Below are positions 5,897 through 6,008 of a stretch of DNA of 6,008 nt, piece after piece. Every line of letters starts with the position of its first letter. Position 1 is the stretch's first letter. The position numbers were made by a program, and so were the translations under genes. Origin of the DNA: Chloroflexota bacterium (GTDB taxonomy: Bacteria; Chloroflexota; Anaerolineae; B4-G1); the NCBI GenBank assembly GCA_003648085.1, contig QMOC01000181.1:1-6008 (forward strand), written 5' to 3'. The notes below the pieces were generated by a model. It did no database searches. It saw only the letters and a list, made by a program, of their open reading frames with translations, and was not told where the DNA came from.

Positions 5897-5978
5897 CCTG
5901 CCTTGTTTCTGACGGACAGAATCTATTGGCGGGTACCAGTCATTCTGTCCACGCCTTCTCGGGGCCAGATAGGGCAGG
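5897..5978 (+). other. Foldable intergenic leader or 3' structure
   Basis: GGACAGAAT (5914-5922) and ATTCTGTCC (5942-5950) form a perfect 9-bp stem. Its loop contains a further 5-bp helix (5925-5929 with 5936-5940, one G-U pair). CCTGCC (5897-5902) can pair with GGCAGG (5973-5978) to enclose it. No T run follows, so a simple intrinsic terminator is unlikely. It lies between the exonuclease stop and a candidate downstream start, so it could be a 3' structure of one gene or a 5' leader of the next. It matches no riboswitch that I recognise. Confidence 0.4.
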
Positions 5979-5990
5979 TAGGAAACGTTG

Positions 5991-6008
5991 ATGTGGATGC
6001 AGAGACCG
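5991..6008 (+). CDS. Possible start of a next gene, cut by the window edge
   Basis: ATG 5991 reads MWMQRP to the window end without a stop. AGGA (5980-5983) lies seven bases upstream, the best Shine-Dalgarno spacing in the window. A second in-frame ATG follows at 5997. Six codons cannot show a product, so this is only a candidate start. Confidence 0.3.

Noticed and set aside
5914..5950. Intrinsic terminator of the exonuclease gene
   Set aside because: The stem is good but is followed by ACGCCTTCTC rather than a T run.

Overview
This GC-rich window carries five protein genes, all on the + strand, with short gaps. It looks like a chromosomal segment from a Chloroflexota bacterium, probably Anaerolineae-like. 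That assignment is an inference. It rests on the Thr/Pro linker at the left edge, the CapA subfamily wording, the M50 protease with an enlarged catalytic-core loop, and intergenic hairpins with CTTCAG or CTTTAG cores. No rRNA or marker gene confirms it.

Layout: (1) 2-1549, the 3' part of an exported CapA-family protein, entered through a Thr/Pro-rich linker, so the true start lies outside the window. (2) A 49-bp gap with a good sigma70-type promoter whose -10 box lies so close to the next ATG that the mRNA is probably leaderless. (3) 1599-2924, an RseP-type site-2 protease (M50) with one PDZ domain and an unusual insertion of about 77 residues. (4) 2926-3876, a HEAT-repeat protein one base after the rseP stop, clearly in the same operon. 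(5) 3877-4015, a repeat-derived spacer: two GC-rich hairpins closed into a possible three-way junction, a decayed third hairpin, and near-identical 17-mers on both sides. The right-hand 17-mer runs into the start codon of the next gene. (6) 4016-5221, a secreted, C-terminally membrane-anchored peptidase-MA-like zinc metalloprotease. (7) 5222-5327, a second repeat spacer with two inverted REP-like units, each carrying GTAG beside a small hairpin, as in BIMEs. (8) 5328-5876, a stand-alone DEDDy 3'-5' exonuclease-type RNase H-fold protein. (9) 5877-6008, a foldable leader ending in a plausible ribosome site and the first codons of another gene.

Functionally, the centre of the window suggests membrane and envelope proteolysis: an intramembrane protease, a coupled HEAT scaffold protein and, after a repeat spacer, a membrane-anchored extracytoplasmic metalloprotease. 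The most unusual material is in the spacers, where the hairpins share the same core and one element has REP/BIME architecture. I did not find a complete new defence or mobile system. The candidates for novelty are the hairpin repeat family, the RseP insertion, and the CapA domain that has lost several canonical metal ligands.
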